Assembly (NCBI RefSeq): GCF_003051055.1
Contig: NZ_QAON01000001.1
Span: 310,001-374,000, forward strand
DNA from: Agitococcus lubricus
Lineage (GTDB): Bacteria > Pseudomonadota > Gammaproteobacteria > Pseudomonadales > Moraxellaceae
Length of the DNA stretch: 64,000 nt
Direction of reading: 5' to 3'
The notes under the pieces were generated by a model that was given only the letters and a program-made list of their open reading frames with translations, ran no database searches and was not told where the DNA came from. Both the position numbers and the translations under genes were made by a program. Positions 37,201 to 45,818 of the stretch are shown one piece after another. Each line of letters begins with the position of its first letter. Positions within the stretch are counted from its first letter, which is position 1.

Positions 37201-37702
37201 ATCCTGCCCAATTAGCATCATATATACCCTGTTTAACGGCTTTGTGAAATGATGAATACGGCCAATCAACAACACGATTAACAAGCTGATGTTTTACAGG
37301 ATTAATATGCACATAATCTATATGGACGCGATAATCCTCTTCACTTCTAATTAAATGTTCCCAAAAGCGGCGTTGCCAAATGCCTCGCTCGGCTTTTTTG
37401 ACACGACTGTCTGAATAAATCTCATCATTCAAATACGGTAAATGATATGAGAAATAACTTTTAATCAAACGCCAACGGGTTGAATAGTCCATATCGTTTG
37501 TCGGCAATGTCCATACACAATGTAAATGCTCAGGCAAAACAACTATTGCATCAATGTAAAATGGGTGTTTTTGTTGAACATGGCGAATGGATTGTTTGAG
37601 TAACTCAATATGTTCAATTAATAATTGGCTATGCCTATTCGCTAAATTAACCGTAAAAAAGTAACATCCGCCATGACAATATAATCGGCGATAAATTGCC
37701 AT
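37196..37702 (-). CDS. REP-associated tyrosine transposase (RAYT, Y1 HUH family)
   Basis: This 168-residue single-domain HUH nuclease has the His pair in LPEHLHCVW (His59, His61) and the likely nucleophile Tyr130 in IDYVHINPVKH; GIWQRRFWEHLIRSEEDY is the RAYT signature. It cuts and joins single-stranded REP DNA. It is bounded by REP 3 (overlapping its stop) and REP 4 (27 bp upstream), in opposite orientations, the classic arrangement of a RAYT unit. All catalytic residues are present, so it may be active. Confidence 0.9.
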   Translation of the reverse strand: MAIYRRLYCHGGCYFFTVNLANRHSQLLIEHIELLKQSIRHVQQKHPFYIDAIVVLPEHLHCVWTLPTNDMDYSTRWRLIKSYFSYHLPYLNDEIYSDSRVKKAERGIWQRRFWEHLIRSEEDYRVHIDYVHINPVKHQLVNRVVDWPYSSFHKAVKQGIYDANWAGL

Positions 37703-37729
37703 ATCTCTAAATCCTTTTAAAAATTATCG

Positions 37730-37765
37730 TAGCGTGGGTTGAGGAACGAAACCCACAACCGTTAA
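37730..37765 (+). repeat. REP element 4
   Basis: TAGCGTGGGTTGAGGAACGA then AACCCACAACCGTTAAAT. It is nearly identical to REP 2, including the trailing ACCGTT(T)AAAT, and lies upstream of the RAYT start. Confidence 0.85.
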
Positions 37766-37888
37766 ATTACCACTGCATATTAGGTTAACCAATAGCACAT
37801 TCCACCATTATTTTTCTTCTCGCAATTGACTTCCCCCTTCCCCACCCCTATTAAATAATTTCGACAATAAACAAACAGGAACACCGTG

Positions 37889-38392
37889 ATGTCACTCTCC
37901 ATGTATCAATCTTCAATCCCCATTTTTATTCACATGTTAGGCAACCTACGTAACATTCTACAAAAAGGCGCAACTCACGCCACCAACAAAAACTTTGATG
38001 CAAGCATTTTAGTCAACAGCCGATTAGCACCCGATATGTTCGCTCTTGCTCGCCAAGTGCAAATTGCCACCGATATGGTCAAAGGTTGTGCTGCTCGTTT
38101 GGCAAGCATTGAACCGCCAAAATATGACGACACCGAAACTACGATTGATGAGCTCATTGCACGTATTGATAAAACCATTAGCTTTTTAAAAGAATTTAGT
38201 CCTGCCCAAATTGATAACACAGAAGCCAAAGAAATTACGCTTGCCTTACGCACGCGTACCTTAAACTTTGATGGCAAAACCTACTTGCAGCATTTTGTGA
38301 TTCCCAATATGTATTTTCATATCACCACGACCTACAACATTTTGCGTCATAATGGTGTAGAACTGGGTAAACAAGATTTTATTGGTGGTTAA
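37889..38392 (+). CDS. DUF1993 family protein
   Basis: This 167-residue protein is a four-helix, DinB-like fold: MYQSSIPIFIHMLGNLRNILQKG at the start and FVIPNMYFHITTTYNILRHNGVELGK near the end match the DUF1993 family. The function is unknown. ATG 37889 has AGGA 8 bp upstream. It is convergent with phoX and shares a strong bidirectional terminator. Confidence 0.8.
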   Translation: MSLSMYQSSIPIFIHMLGNLRNILQKGATHATNKNFDASILVNSRLAPDMFALARQVQIATDMVKGCAARLASIEPPKYDDTETTIDELIARIDKTISFLKEFSPAQIDNTEAKEITLALRTRTLNFDGKTYLQHFVIPNMYFHITTTYNILRHNGVELGKQDFIGG

Positions 38393-38427
38393 CAATCCTC
38401 TCTCCGTTTGGGAAAGGATAAAATAAA

Positions 38428-38459
38428 AAGCCCTTGCACAATGGCAAGGGCTTTTTTTA
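38428..38459. terminator. Bidirectional terminator
   Basis: AAAAGCCCTTGC-ACAAT-GGCAAGGGCTTTTTTT has a long perfect stem with A and T runs on both sides, between the DUF1993 and phoX genes. Confidence 0.93.
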
Positions 38460-38478
38460 TGGCTGTTAAGAATGTTGC

Positions 38479-40659
38479 TTAGACAGCAATTTCTTTACCA
38501 TCTTTGCGGTAAATCACGATGGTTGCTGAGCGTGGACGTGCTGTTTTATTGCTATTTACCACCGTTGGATTAGCCACATCTGGCCAGTTACTGCTAATGC
38601 TCGTTAAATTACCGTCTTCACCAGGATGCTGAATATTCACAAAAATGGCTTTGTTATCTGGTGTCATGGTTACACCCGTAATTTCGCACTGTACAGGGCC
38701 AACCAAAAAGCGGCGTAAGTTTTCTTCGGTTGGATTTTTACCCTTAAAGGTATCTTGTGTATCAATGGTTGTTTTGCCACCATCCCCAACTTTACCTGTC
38801 ACTGCCGCTAACATCATACAATTAGTGATATCGGTGTAAGCACCATCATCGGTTTGAATCCACAAGATACCGCGTGAATCAAACCACAAACCATCGGGGC
38901 TAGACATATCGTTGCCACTAGTTAAATTAGAGACGTTAATTTTGCTCTTATCGGCATCTTCTTCGGCAGCAAAAACATACACATCCCATGTAAAACTCAC
39001 AGCACTATGTTCACCGTCTTTTTCTTTCCAACGAATAATATGGCCGTTCGGATTACCCTTAGCTTTTTTGCCATCTTCGTCGGTGTAATTACGGGGGTTA
39101 GCCGCATCCACAGGATAACTTGAACCACGATTACTGTTGTTGGTTAAGGTTAAATAGACTTCACCTGTTTTGGGATGTACGGCTGTCCATTCGGGTCTAT
39201 CCATTTTGGTTGCCCCGACAGAATCAGCCGCTAGACGTGCATTTACGACCACAGCAGCTTGTGAGGTAAACGGATAAATTGCATTATCTGGTAATAACCC
39301 ATTCACGCCATAACTCAACTCTAACCACTTGCCTGTACCGTCAGCATTAAACTTGGCCACATACAACTTTCCTTCGTTCATGTAGGTGTCGCCTGCTGTC
39401 AACCCTGCTGTGGCATCTGCTGCATCCCACATTTTTGCTGAAACAAATTTATACACATACTCGCCACGCGAGTCGTCACCCATATAAAACACGACAGGTT
39501 TACCCACTTTAACTGGCGCAATCTCGCAACCCTCATGGGCAAAACGTCCCAAAGCGGTACGCTTACGCGGTGCATTGCTGGTATTAAAGGGGTCAATTTC
39601 AACGACCCAGCCAAAGGTATTTGGTTCATTACGGAAGTCGGTATCGGCAGTTTTGGCTGCATCCAAGACTGTTGCATTCCAACGGGTAAAGCGGTCATCG
39701 GTATCGCTGGCCGTTGACCATGCGTTTGCCCCTGTAGAACTTGAAACACCATAACGTGTCAAGCTGGCTACGTCGGCACTTGTGCGTAAACTATTGTCAG
39801 TACTTGGACGCTTAAAATAACCTGCCCAATTTTCTTCACAGGTTAAATAAGTGCCCCAAGGTGTATAACCATTCGCACAGTTATTTAACGTGCCACGGCC
39901 TTTTTTAGCTTTGGCATCGTATTTAGTCACCAAGAAACGGCTACCTGCGGCTGCACCATGAAACTCCATCACCGTATTTGGGGTGATACGACGGTTTAAG
40001 GTGTTAGTTTTATCCACAGCAAAAGAACCGCTTGTCTGGCGCGTAATGGCAACCACACTGACACCATGACAATTAATTTCTTTTAAGGCTTCATTGATTG
40101 GACGCTTGCCATCGACAGTGCTCGGTGCAGCGGTATGCAAAAACGCACTGGTGATGTTTTCATGATTTAAGCATAACATGCCTTTATCGGAGGTGTTTGG
40201 ACTCCATTTTCCGTCATTGCCTAAACCAAAAAAGCTCATACCATCGTGATGGTCACCTGCACGAAACTCGTAAGACTCGGCTGTTTCAGAGCCATCGTTT
40301 GCCCATGCAGGTGTCGTTGTGTTTAAGGCATCACCCAGCGCATAAAGTACGGCAACGTCATAACCTGTAGGTACAGTCACGACATCATTTAGGTTTTTAG
40401 CAACTGGGGTAAAGCCTAATTTTAATTCTGGCTCAGGGATAGGAGTGCTTGGGGTGCTGACTGGACTATCATCGTCGTCATCACTGCCACAGCCTGTTAG
40501 TCCGCCCAGCATCAACGCTGCAGTGGCCGACATACCGCCTGTTAATACACTACGACGCGATAAACGTGCGGCTAACAATTCGCTAAAATGCGGATTGGAG
40601 GACGGATTTAAGTTGTCTAATTCTTCGTGCGTATCGTGAAAAGGCTGTTTGTGTGTCAT
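38479..40659 (-). CDS. phoX: PhoX family alkaline phosphatase (Tat-exported, DUF839)
   Basis: The protein has 726 residues. A twin-arginine signal (LSRRSVLTGG, Arg35-Arg36) precedes a hydrophobic stretch and an LTGC lipobox (Cys57), so it may be a Tat-exported lipoprotein. The body has PhoX motifs: CLNHENITSAFL, YLTCEENWAGYFKRP, FAHEGCEI, YMGDDSRGEYVYKF and SSPDGLWFDSRGILWIQTDDG, which supply the Fe/Ca cofactor ligands. It releases phosphate from organic esters outside the cytoplasm. A three-unit Pho box is centred about 70 bp upstream of the ATG. Confidence 0.9.
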   Translation of the reverse strand: MTHKQPFHDTHEELDNLNPSSNPHFSELLAARLSRRSVLTGGMSATAALMLGGLTGCGSDDDDDSPVSTPSTPIPEPELKLGFTPVAKNLNDVVTVPTGYDVAVLYALGDALNTTTPAWANDGSETAESYEFRAGDHHDGMSFFGLGNDGKWSPNTSDKGMLCLNHENITSAFLHTAAPSTVDGKRPINEALKEINCHGVSVVAITRQTSGSFAVDKTNTLNRRITPNTVMEFHGAAAGSRFLVTKYDAKAKKGRGTLNNCANGYTPWGTYLTCEENWAGYFKRPSTDNSLRTSADVASLTRYGVSSSTGANAWSTASDTDDRFTRWNATVLDAAKTADTDFRNEPNTFGWVVEIDPFNTSNAPRKRTALGRFAHEGCEIAPVKVGKPVVFYMGDDSRGEYVYKFVSAKMWDAADATAGLTAGDTYMNEGKLYVAKFNADGTGKWLELSYGVNGLLPDNAIYPFTSQAAVVVNARLAADSVGATKMDRPEWTAVHPKTGEVYLTLTNNSNRGSSYPVDAANPRNYTDEDGKKAKGNPNGHIIRWKEKDGEHSAVSFTWDVYVFAAEEDADKSKINVSNLTSGNDMSSPDGLWFDSRGILWIQTDDGAYTDITNCMMLAAVTGKVGDGGKTTIDTQDTFKGKNPTEENLRRFLVGPVQCEITGVTMTPDNKAIFVNIQHPGEDGNLTSISSNWPDVANPTVVNSNKTARPRSATIVIYRKDGKEIAV

Positions 40660-40713
40660 GATGATTCCTAGCTAAATCCAGCAAATAATATGATTTGCCG
40701 TAAACTAAAGACT

Positions 40714-40746
40714 CAACATGACAAGACGTTGACCAAGTGATGACAG
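40714..40746 (-). promoter_or_regulatory. Pho box (three 11-bp units) upstream of phoX
   Basis: On the minus strand three consecutive 11-mers, CTGTCATCACT, TGGTCAACGTC and TTGTCATGTTG, place GTCA at exact 11-bp intervals. This is the PhoB direct-repeat pattern. It predicts induction by phosphate limitation. Confidence 0.8.
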
Positions 40747-40790
40747 TTTGATGACCTAAACTTAAACGGCTTAGGCCATCAGCAATAGAC

Positions 40791-41219
40791 TTAATTTGGC
40801 CTTACCCGTTGTTGTGCGCCCGCTAATAAACGTTCTGTACTGATAATCGCGCGTGTGTGCGTGCCTGTACCAATTTTACCGCCTGCATCAAAGGCTTCAA
40901 TCGTAAAGCGGTATAACTTTCCTTCTCGACCCACATAAGTCGCAACGGCTTCCACCTCGACATGCGTGGGTGTTGCTGCGATATGTTGTATATCCACACC
41001 AACTCCCACCGATAACTCGCCAACTGCCAATATCGGTTGCAAACAGCGAGCTGCCGCTAACTCCATTAACGCCACCATTTTAGCAGTGGCCAACACAGCG
41101 GGAAAATCATCATAGGCATCAACAGCAATTGCTTTGGCGGTATCAGCGTCAGTCACGTACATCGTCGCACGCGCTGTAGGTAAAGGCATATTGTCATTAT
41201 GGTTCATGACAGCAGTCAT
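40791..41219 (-). CDS. FlK-like hotdog thioesterase
   Basis: The protein has 142 residues from ATG 41219, 1 bp after the stop of the HopJ-like gene; the upstream extension of the frame overlaps that gene and is rejected. The core, VLATAKMVALMELAAARCLQPIL, then GVGVDIQHIAATPTHVEVEAVATYVGREGKLYRF, resembles FlK (fluoroacetyl-CoA thioesterase) family proteins. The substrate is unknown. Confidence 0.75.
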   Translation of the reverse strand: MTAVMNHNDNMPLPTARATMYVTDADTAKAIAVDAYDDFPAVLATAKMVALMELAAARCLQPILAVGELSVGVGVDIQHIAATPTHVEVEAVATYVGREGKLYRFTIEAFDAGGKIGTGTHTRAIISTERLLAGAQQRVRPN

Positions 41220-41220
41220 C

Positions 41221-41574
41221 CTATTTTTTGGGGTGCAAGGCAGGACTATCAAACTGTATACCCGTCCAACCGTCACGCATAAACGCACGAATATTAGCGT
41301 GGCTTGTCCCCTGAGGGTCGTTTAATACTTCTTGGTAAAATCGACCAAAACAAGCCAGTGTTTGTTGTGGTGTCAAGGTATTGAGTAAGGCAAAGGCAAA
41401 AATACGACAAGAGCCTTCATTTTGACCTGCCTGATTGACGACAACGGGGTTTATCCCGTTCGTAAAACGGCTGGGGGTATAGTCATAATGCTGATTAATG
41501 AATTCAATAGTATCTTCAAAATCTATGGTTTGATGTGATAATTTTTCTAAAAAGGCTGCTAACATCGTTGTCAC
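41221..41574 (-). CDS. HopJ-family protein
   Basis: This 117-residue protein matches the small family annotated as HopJ type III effector: F-x-DTIEFINQHYDYTPSRFTNG, NEGSCRIFAFALLN and FGRFYQEVLNDPQGTSHANIRAFM. The name comes from a Pseudomonas effector screen; the family is common in free-living bacteria without type III secretion, and no secretion genes occur here. It is likely a housekeeping protein of unknown role. It is upstream of and coupled to the FlK-like gene. Confidence 0.82.
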   Translation of the reverse strand: MTTMLAAFLEKLSHQTIDFEDTIEFINQHYDYTPSRFTNGINPVVVNQAGQNEGSCRIFAFALLNTLTPQQTLACFGRFYQEVLNDPQGTSHANIRAFMRDGWTGIQFDSPALHPKK

Positions 41575-41639
41575 TCATGGGGGAATATAATCGCCCTATT
41601 GTGCCTTGCTTTGTTATTTTTTTTAAGAGGGAACATGTG

Positions 41640-42395
41640 ATGACTAAAAATGTAATTATTACTGGCGCATCCAGTGGGATTGGTGCCGCCTTGGCACAAG
41701 CCTTTGCCAGTAAAGGTTATGCCTTAGGTTTAGCCGCGCGTCGTGTGGATAAACTTGAAGAGTTAGCACGGCAGTTAGAAGATACATACAGTACCCGCGT
41801 GGCGGTAACTGAACTTGACGTCCAAGACGATACACAAGTCGCGCCCGCATTTAGTCGTCTTGCACAAGAATTAGGGCAAATTGATATTGTGGTAGCTAAT
41901 GCAGGGATTACGGGTGTACGCCGTAGTGGTAACGGCAACTTAGCCCTAGACAAAGCGATTTTACAAACAAACTTAGTGGGCGCGATTGCTACGCTTGATG
42001 CAGCTACTAAAATTTTTGTCGCGCAAGGTCATGGGCATTTAGTGGGGATTTCCTCGTTTTCTGCCTTCTCCCCGATTCCAGGCAGTGCCGCGTATTCGGC
42101 CAGCAAAGCAGCATTAACCAATTATATGAATGCCATGCGAATGGAATTGGCTACGAAGAAAATTCAAGTCACCGTGATTCACCCTGGATTTATTAAAACC
42201 GATATTGCACCGCACATGGAAAAATACCCTTTTGTGGTTGAAGCCGATGTTGCTGCACAACAAATGGTACGTGCCATAGAGCAAAAGAAGGCGAATGTAA
42301 TTGTCCCTGCGATGCCGTGGAAAGTCGCTAAAGGTTTGATGACCATTATGCCCGACCCACTTTTAACCCTGATGTTTACTAAGTTTCTAAAATAA
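41640..42395 (+). CDS. Short-chain dehydrogenase/reductase
   Basis: The protein has 251 residues from ATG 41640 (GAGGGA upstream). Classical SDR: the cofactor loop TGASSGIG, NAG in VVANAGITG, and catalytic Ser...YSASK. The C-terminal region is hydrophobic (VAKGLMTIMPDPLLTLMFTKFLK), often seen in membrane-associated SDRs acting on lipids. NAD(P) preference is unclear. The longer frame from 41535 overlaps the divergent gene and is rejected. Confidence 0.85.
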   Translation: MTKNVIITGASSGIGAALAQAFASKGYALGLAARRVDKLEELARQLEDTYSTRVAVTELDVQDDTQVAPAFSRLAQELGQIDIVVANAGITGVRRSGNGNLALDKAILQTNLVGAIATLDAATKIFVAQGHGHLVGISSFSAFSPIPGSAAYSASKAALTNYMNAMRMELATKKIQVTVIHPGFIKTDIAPHMEKYPFVVEADVAAQQMVRAIEQKKANVIVPAMPWKVAKGLMTIMPDPLLTLMFTKFLK

Positions 42396-43454
42396 AGACA
42401 GTTGCCCATCACGGGTGGGTGGGCAAAATAAGTCTGTTCTTAAGTGAGCAGCATGTGTACCTAACTGATATTTTTTACATGCTAAGGCAAAACGCTGTTG
42501 TAATAGCTGTGCTAAAACGCCCGTTCCTTGCATACGTTCGCCAAAACGTGTGCTATTTAGTTGTCCTTCACGCATCTGTTTAATCGCTGCCAATATACGT
42601 GCGGCTTTTAGCGGATAATGCTGCTGGAGCCACGTACTAAATAGCCTCTCTAACTCGTGCGGTAAGCGTAATAACATATACGTCGCATCTTGCGCCCCTG
42701 CGTCTGCCGTCGCGGCCATCACAGCTTCTAACTCATGGTCGTTCAAAAAGGGAATGATAGGCGCAACCATGACACCCACAGGAATATTTGCACTTGCCAA
42801 ACGCTCTATAGTCAATAAACGACGATGTGGCGCACTGGCTCGAGGCTCCATCACTTGACTCAAGGTATGGTCTAAACTGGTCACAGAAATAAAGACCTTA
42901 ACCAGTTGTTGTTGTGCAAGCTCGGTCAATAAATCAACATCACGCAAAATCAGACTATTTTTCGTAATTAACACGACAGGATGTTTGGTTTCCACACATA
43001 CGGCTAATAATTGACGGGTGACTTGCCACTCTCGCTCTATGGGTTGATATGGGTCGGTGTTTGCACCGATATTGATAATAGCGACTTGATAGTTTTTTGC
43101 AGATAACTCAGTACGTAAATGCTGGGCTGCGTCGGGCTTCACAAATAACTTTGTCTCAAAATCTAAACCTGCGGATAACTCTAAATACGCATGACTGGGT
43201 CGAGCATAACAATAAATACAGCCATGCTCACAGCCTTGATAAGGATTGATTGATTGACGAAAAGGGATATCTGGTGATTGATTGCGGCTAATAATCTGGC
43301 GAGTCTGTTGGACGGTCACGCTTGTCTGTAAAGGGGCTAATGTCGCCTGTTCTTGATACCAGTCATCAACCTCTGCCTCAACATGCTGCTTGGCAAAACG
43401 ATTGTGTGGTTGTGCACGAGTGGCTCTACCTTTGAGAGGGGGCTGCGTCATCAT
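42387..43454 (-). CDS. PA0069 family radical SAM protein
   Basis: This ~355-residue SplB-related radical SAM protein has its 4Fe-4S motif in GCEHGCIYCYARPSH, then KLFVKPDAAQHL and YQVAIINIGANTDPYQPIERE. Homologues are found widely in Proteobacteria, with no proven reaction. Two adjacent ATGs (43454, 43451) follow a weak ribosome site. The 3' end overlaps the convergent SDR gene by 9 bp. Confidence 0.85.
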   Translation of the reverse strand: MMTQPPLKGRATRAQPHNRFAKQHVEAEVDDWYQEQATLAPLQTSVTVQQTRQIISRNQSPDIPFRQSINPYQGCEHGCIYCYARPSHAYLELSAGLDFETKLFVKPDAAQHLRTELSAKNYQVAIINIGANTDPYQPIEREWQVTRQLLAVCVETKHPVVLITKNSLILRDVDLLTELAQQQLVKVFISVTSLDHTLSQVMEPRASAPHRRLLTIERLASANIPVGVMVAPIIPFLNDHELEAVMAATADAGAQDATYMLLRLPHELERLFSTWLQQHYPLKAARILAAIKQMREGQLNSTRFGERMQGTGVLAQLLQQRFALACKKYQLGTHAAHLRTDLFCPPTRDGQLSLF

Positions 43455-43529
43455 TCTTACCACGTGTGTTAGGATGGGGTTTGCTCAGCGTATCAGCGCG
43501 CTCTACAGCCCATCTAAACACGCCTCAGC

Positions 43530-43841
43530 TTATTTGCGGCCAAACTGCCGAATCACCCGAATCAAGGCAGCTTTTTCTTCATCGGTCAAGTCTGCATAAG
43601 AAGGCATAATGCGTGGGCCTTTATTAATCTTAGCTAATATCTCTTCATCGCTGTGTTTGGCTTGCCATTCTTTATTGGTAAAGTCACGCGCAAAATATAA
43701 ATAGCCACGCAGATTATCGGCCTGTCCAGATGCCCCATGACACTTAGCACATTTATCTTGATAGAGGGCGTAGGGTTCAATCGCTGCATGGGCAACATTC
43801 ATTCCCACTAACATACAGAGAGAGAGTAGTATCGTTTTCAT
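43530..43841 (-). CDS. Small periplasmic c-type cytochrome
   Basis: The protein has 103 residues from ATG 43841 (AAGGAAAC upstream). A signal peptide (MKTILLSLCMLVGMNVAHA) precedes a single heme site CAKCH; the axial Met is probably in RIMPSYADL. It is downstream of the alcohol/aldehyde dehydrogenase genes on the same strand and could accept electrons in that oxidation pathway. Confidence 0.87.
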   Translation of the reverse strand: MKTILLSLCMLVGMNVAHAAIEPYALYQDKCAKCHGASGQADNLRGYLYFARDFTNKEWQAKHSDEEILAKINKGPRIMPSYADLTDEEKAALIRVIRQFGRK

Positions 43842-43885
43842 TATTGTTGTTTCCTTTGTTTGTCTAATAGCCATATTATTTGAAT

Positions 43886-45319
43886 TTAGGAGGGTATTTC
43901 GCGGACAATCAATAAGCGAATCTCAGTCATATCCTCTATCGCATAACGTATGCCTTCGCGTCCCAAGCCACTGTCTTTTATCCCGCCATAGGGCATGTGG
44001 TCAACACGCCATGAAGGCACATCGCCAATCACGACACCACCTACTTCCAAGGTATCCCATGCTTGATGCATTTTATACAAATCACGGGTAAACACTCCAG
44101 CTTGCAGTCCATAATCACTGTCATTCACAGACGCTAAGGCCTGTTGAAAGTCATCAAACTTTTCTAATATCGCCACAGGGCCAAAGGCTTCCTGACAGAC
44201 GACCTCACAGTGTGCGGGCACATTTTCTAACAAGGTGGCAGCCAACATAGCCCCCTGACGCTGCCCACCACATAATAACGTTGCGCCTGCAGTGATAGCT
44301 TGTTGTATCCAATTCTCTAAGCGTTGCGCCTCTTTTTCGCTAATCATCGGGCCAATAAAGGTATTTTCGTCTTGTGGCCGTCCCATCACTAAGGCCGCCG
44401 TTGCTGCGACCAGTTTGGTTTTTAGAGCATCATAAATGGTACTGTGAATCAAAATACGCTGTACGCTAATACAGCTTTGGCCTGACTGATAAAACGCGCC
44501 AAACACAATACGCTGTACTGCATCGTCAAGTTGGGTATCTGCGTCAACAATACACGCTGCATTTCCCCCCAGCTCTAGGGTGACTTTCTTTTTACCTGCT
44601 TTGGCTTTTAATGCCCAACCAACCTCAGGAGAGCCTGTAAAACTCAATAGTTTTAAGCGGTCGTCTGTAGTAAATAAATCTGCACCGTCTCGGGTACATG
44701 GTAAAATAGAAAACGCCCCTTTCGGTAAATAGGTTTCGGCTAATACCTCGCCAATGATTAAAGCCCCAATCGGCGTTAAACTGGCGGGCTTTAAGATAAA
44801 AGGACAACCTGCGGCTATGGCTGGCGCGATTTTGTGTGCCGCTAAATTTAGAGGAAAATTAAACGGACTAATAAAAGAACATACGCCGATAGGTACACGT
44901 TTCGTCATACCACGATAGGCCTTGGCACGCGCACTGATATCTAAGGGAATGGTTTCACCATGAATACGGGTCGCCTCTTCGGCAGCAATTTTGAACGTGT
45001 CAATCAAACGCGTGACTTCACCCCGCGCATCCTTAATGGGTTTACCTGCTTCTATACACAGACTTTCAGCCAACTCCTCTGCCCGTTCTCTAAAACGAAG
45101 TACACAATGCTCTAATACTTGCTGACGTTCATAAGCTGCCATTTTTGCCATGGGCACTTGTGCCTCAACGGCGGCTGCAATTGCTTGGTCAATGACGTCA
45201 CTATTCGCCAGTGCCACACGTGTTGCAGGCAGATGGGTATATTTATCAGTAACCACTAGGTCTTGATTGGCATAGTGAGCTTCATTCGCTAAATAATAAG
45301 GATAGGCTGGTTTTAACAT
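43886..45319 (-). CDS. NAD(P)-dependent aldehyde dehydrogenase
   Basis: The protein has 477 residues. The catalytic Cys lies in FYQSGQSCISVQRI, the general base Glu in TLELGGNAACIV, and the cofactor Rossmann motif includes FTGSPEVGW. PFNFPLNLAAHKIAPAIAAGCPFILKPA is typical. It is closest in style to lactaldehyde/glyceraldehyde-type ALDHs. It follows the thioesterase gene by 12 bp and the iron alcohol dehydrogenase, so an alcohol-to-aldehyde-to-acid pathway is likely. Confidence 0.88.
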   Translation of the reverse strand: MLKPAYPYYLANEAHYANQDLVVTDKYTHLPATRVALANSDVIDQAIAAAVEAQVPMAKMAAYERQQVLEHCVLRFRERAEELAESLCIEAGKPIKDARGEVTRLIDTFKIAAEEATRIHGETIPLDISARAKAYRGMTKRVPIGVCSFISPFNFPLNLAAHKIAPAIAAGCPFILKPASLTPIGALIIGEVLAETYLPKGAFSILPCTRDGADLFTTDDRLKLLSFTGSPEVGWALKAKAGKKKVTLELGGNAACIVDADTQLDDAVQRIVFGAFYQSGQSCISVQRILIHSTIYDALKTKLVAATAALVMGRPQDENTFIGPMISEKEAQRLENWIQQAITAGATLLCGGQRQGAMLAATLLENVPAHCEVVCQEAFGPVAILEKFDDFQQALASVNDSDYGLQAGVFTRDLYKMHQAWDTLEVGGVVIGDVPSWRVDHMPYGGIKDSGLGREGIRYAIEDMTEIRLLIVREIPS

Positions 45320-45331
45320 GAGTATCGTCTC

Positions 45332-45766
45332 TTAAACTTTGAGCTTTTCAAGTGCTTTACGAATAGCTTCAGGAATAGGTACGGGTTGATTGGTTTTTCT
45401 ATCAACAAACACATGGACAAAATGGCCATCCGCAACCGCGTTTTGCTCATTCTCCCTAAACACAGCAACACCATATTCTACCGATGATACCCCCAAACGA
45501 TTGACGCGTAACCCGCCTAATAAGGGTTCAGGAAAAGCCACAGGGGCATAATAATTACAACCCGAATTAACCACAAAACCGACAACCTCATCACGATGAA
45601 TATCCAGTTGTCCTTGTTCAATTAAATACCTATTAGCAACCGTATCAAAGTAGCTGTAATAGGTGACATTATTCACATGACCATAAATATCGTTATCGCT
45701 CCAGCGTGTACTAATCACAGTGCTGTAACCATAATCGCTCAGTCTTGACGGTTGAGGACGGGACAT
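45332..45766 (-). CDS. 4HBT/YbgC-type acyl-CoA thioesterase
   Basis: This 144-residue hotdog protein has the 4-hydroxybenzoyl-CoA thioesterase motif TRWSDNDIYGHVNNVTYYSYFDTVAN, with the active-site Asp. It lies between an alcohol and an aldehyde dehydrogenase gene and may release CoA from an acyl product of that pathway. Confidence 0.87.
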   Translation of the reverse strand: MSRPQPSRLSDYGYSTVISTRWSDNDIYGHVNNVTYYSYFDTVANRYLIEQGQLDIHRDEVVGFVVNSGCNYYAPVAFPEPLLGGLRVNRLGVSSVEYGVAVFRENEQNAVADGHFVHVFVDRKTNQPVPIPEAIRKALEKLKV

Positions 45767-45818
45767 AACTATTCTCTACGAATGGGGATAAAGCGGCATA
45801 AAGCCCATATTTTTATTA

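Noticed and set aside
40010..40018. Single DnaA box within phoX
   Set aside because: An isolated 9-mer is compatible with chance in a window of this size.
41221..41574. Type III secretion effector role for the HopJ-family protein
   Set aside because: No secretion genes nearby; the family occurs in many non-pathogens and is coupled to a thioesterase gene here.
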